DNA from: CAYTQK01 sp964439745
Lineage (GTDB): Bacteria > Desulfobacterota > Desulfobacteria > Desulfobacterales > Desulfosudaceae
DNA: 5,684 nt
Direction: 5' to 3'
Assembly: GCA_964439745.1 (NCBI GenBank)
Contig: CAYTQK010000213.1
Span: forward strand, 1 to 5,684
Of this stretch, positions 5,414 to 5,684 are shown in pieces (positions within the stretch are counted from its first letter, which is position 1; every line of letters begins with the position of its first letter). The translations under genes were made by a program, and so were the position numbers. Below the pieces are notes generated by a model. It was not told where the DNA came from. It searched no databases and saw nothing but the letters and a program-made list of their open reading frames with translations.

Positions 5414-5684
5414 TCAGGGACAATTGTCCTTTCGCCATTCGGAAAAATCTTCACCGGTACAATCGATTTCCCGGCAGGCCCGCGCAAAATCGGCGCAGGC
5501 CTTTTCGGTCTGCCCGGTCTTTATGTATGCCCTGCCCCGCTTCCTGTAAACAGCCGGCTGGTCATCAAGGTCTATGGCCTGGCTGTAATTCCAGATGGCC
5601 AGTTCATAATCCCCCGTGGCCAGGCAGATGTCGCCCCGGAGGCGGATGGCTTCCACTGCCAGGGGAAAAATCCGCAATACCTGG
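5414..5684 (-). CDS. TPR-repeat protein, C-terminal part (runs off the right edge)
   Basis: The minus-strand frame is open from the right edge to a TGA at 5416-5414, giving 90 codons. Only a TTG near the edge (5677) could serve as a start, and the sequence before it continues in frame (QV), so the gene surely begins outside the window. The peptide holds about two tetratricopeptide repeats: IRLRGDICLATGDYELAIW followed by AIDLDD, then VYRKRGRAYIKTGQTEKACA followed by DFARAC. They have the expected W/L-G-Y-A-x-P-like spacing, the glycines at the helix turn and alanines at the packing positions. The tail ends with two cysteines in a DC...NCP pattern. TPR domains form helical scaffolds for protein binding; the partner is unknown. 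The gene converges with the hydrolase gene, and I see no strong terminator hairpin in the 35 bases between the stops. Confidence 0.85.
   Translation of the reverse strand, partial: QVLRIFPLAVEAIRLRGDICLATGDYELAIWNYSQAIDLDDQPAVYRKRGRAYIKTGQTEKACADFARACREIDCTGEDFSEWRKDNCP

Noticed and set aside
5418..5429. Perfect 12-base palindrome GGACAATTGTCC
   Set aside because: It lies inside the last codons of the TPR gene. With no loop and no following T-run long enough, it is not a convincing terminator, and a single copy gives no support for a protein-binding site.

Overview
The window reads as an ordinary bacterial chromosomal segment. Its genes are fairly GC-rich and tightly spaced, and its spacers are AT-richer. 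The protein types are a large RND exporter, a double [4Fe-4S] QueG-like protein, a secreted protein with a VTGQ-type N-terminal motif, a PilZ-like protein, a class-C beta-lactamase-fold hydrolase and a TPR protein. This mix would suit a Gram-negative anaerobe such as a Desulfobacterota (former deltaproteobacterial) lineage. That placement is inference, because the window has no rRNA or other phylogenetic marker. A run of ten Ns at 1294-1303 marks the sequence as a draft scaffold.

Left half (1-2827), all on the minus strand and read from right to left: a membrane-anchored small protein (2827-2324), a short Fe-S protein related to epoxyqueuosine reductase (2253-1444), then an RND/MMPL-type exporter. 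The exporter is broken by the gap. A 14-codon gene start lies right of the gap (1346-1304), and 431 codons of the N-terminal half lie left of it (1293-1), running off the window. The two sides of the gap are not continuous: they are diverged versions of the same gene start. Either there are two tandem RND genes with most of the first one lost in the gap, or the scaffold joins two variants.

Middle (2828-4101), plus strand: a regulatory region of about 200 bp leads into a likely two-gene unit. It holds a strong sigma70-like promoter (TTGACT-N17-TAAAAT), inverted repeats over and upstream of it, and a long 5' leader. The leader can fold so that the ribosome-binding site of the first gene is paired. 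The first gene encodes a 191-residue secreted, helical protein with the VTGQTGI motif. The second encodes a 144-residue PilZ-like protein with an imperfect c-di-GMP-binding signature.

Right end (4102-5684): a complete 390-residue serine hydrolase of the beta-lactamase/esterase EstB type on the plus strand, possibly with its own promoter, converges on the 3' end of a TPR-repeat gene on the minus strand that runs off the right edge. I saw no tRNA, rRNA, CRISPR array, transposase or phage gene. The most unusual part is the structured leader of the VTGQ-protein/PilZ unit; nothing here amounts to a clearly new system.
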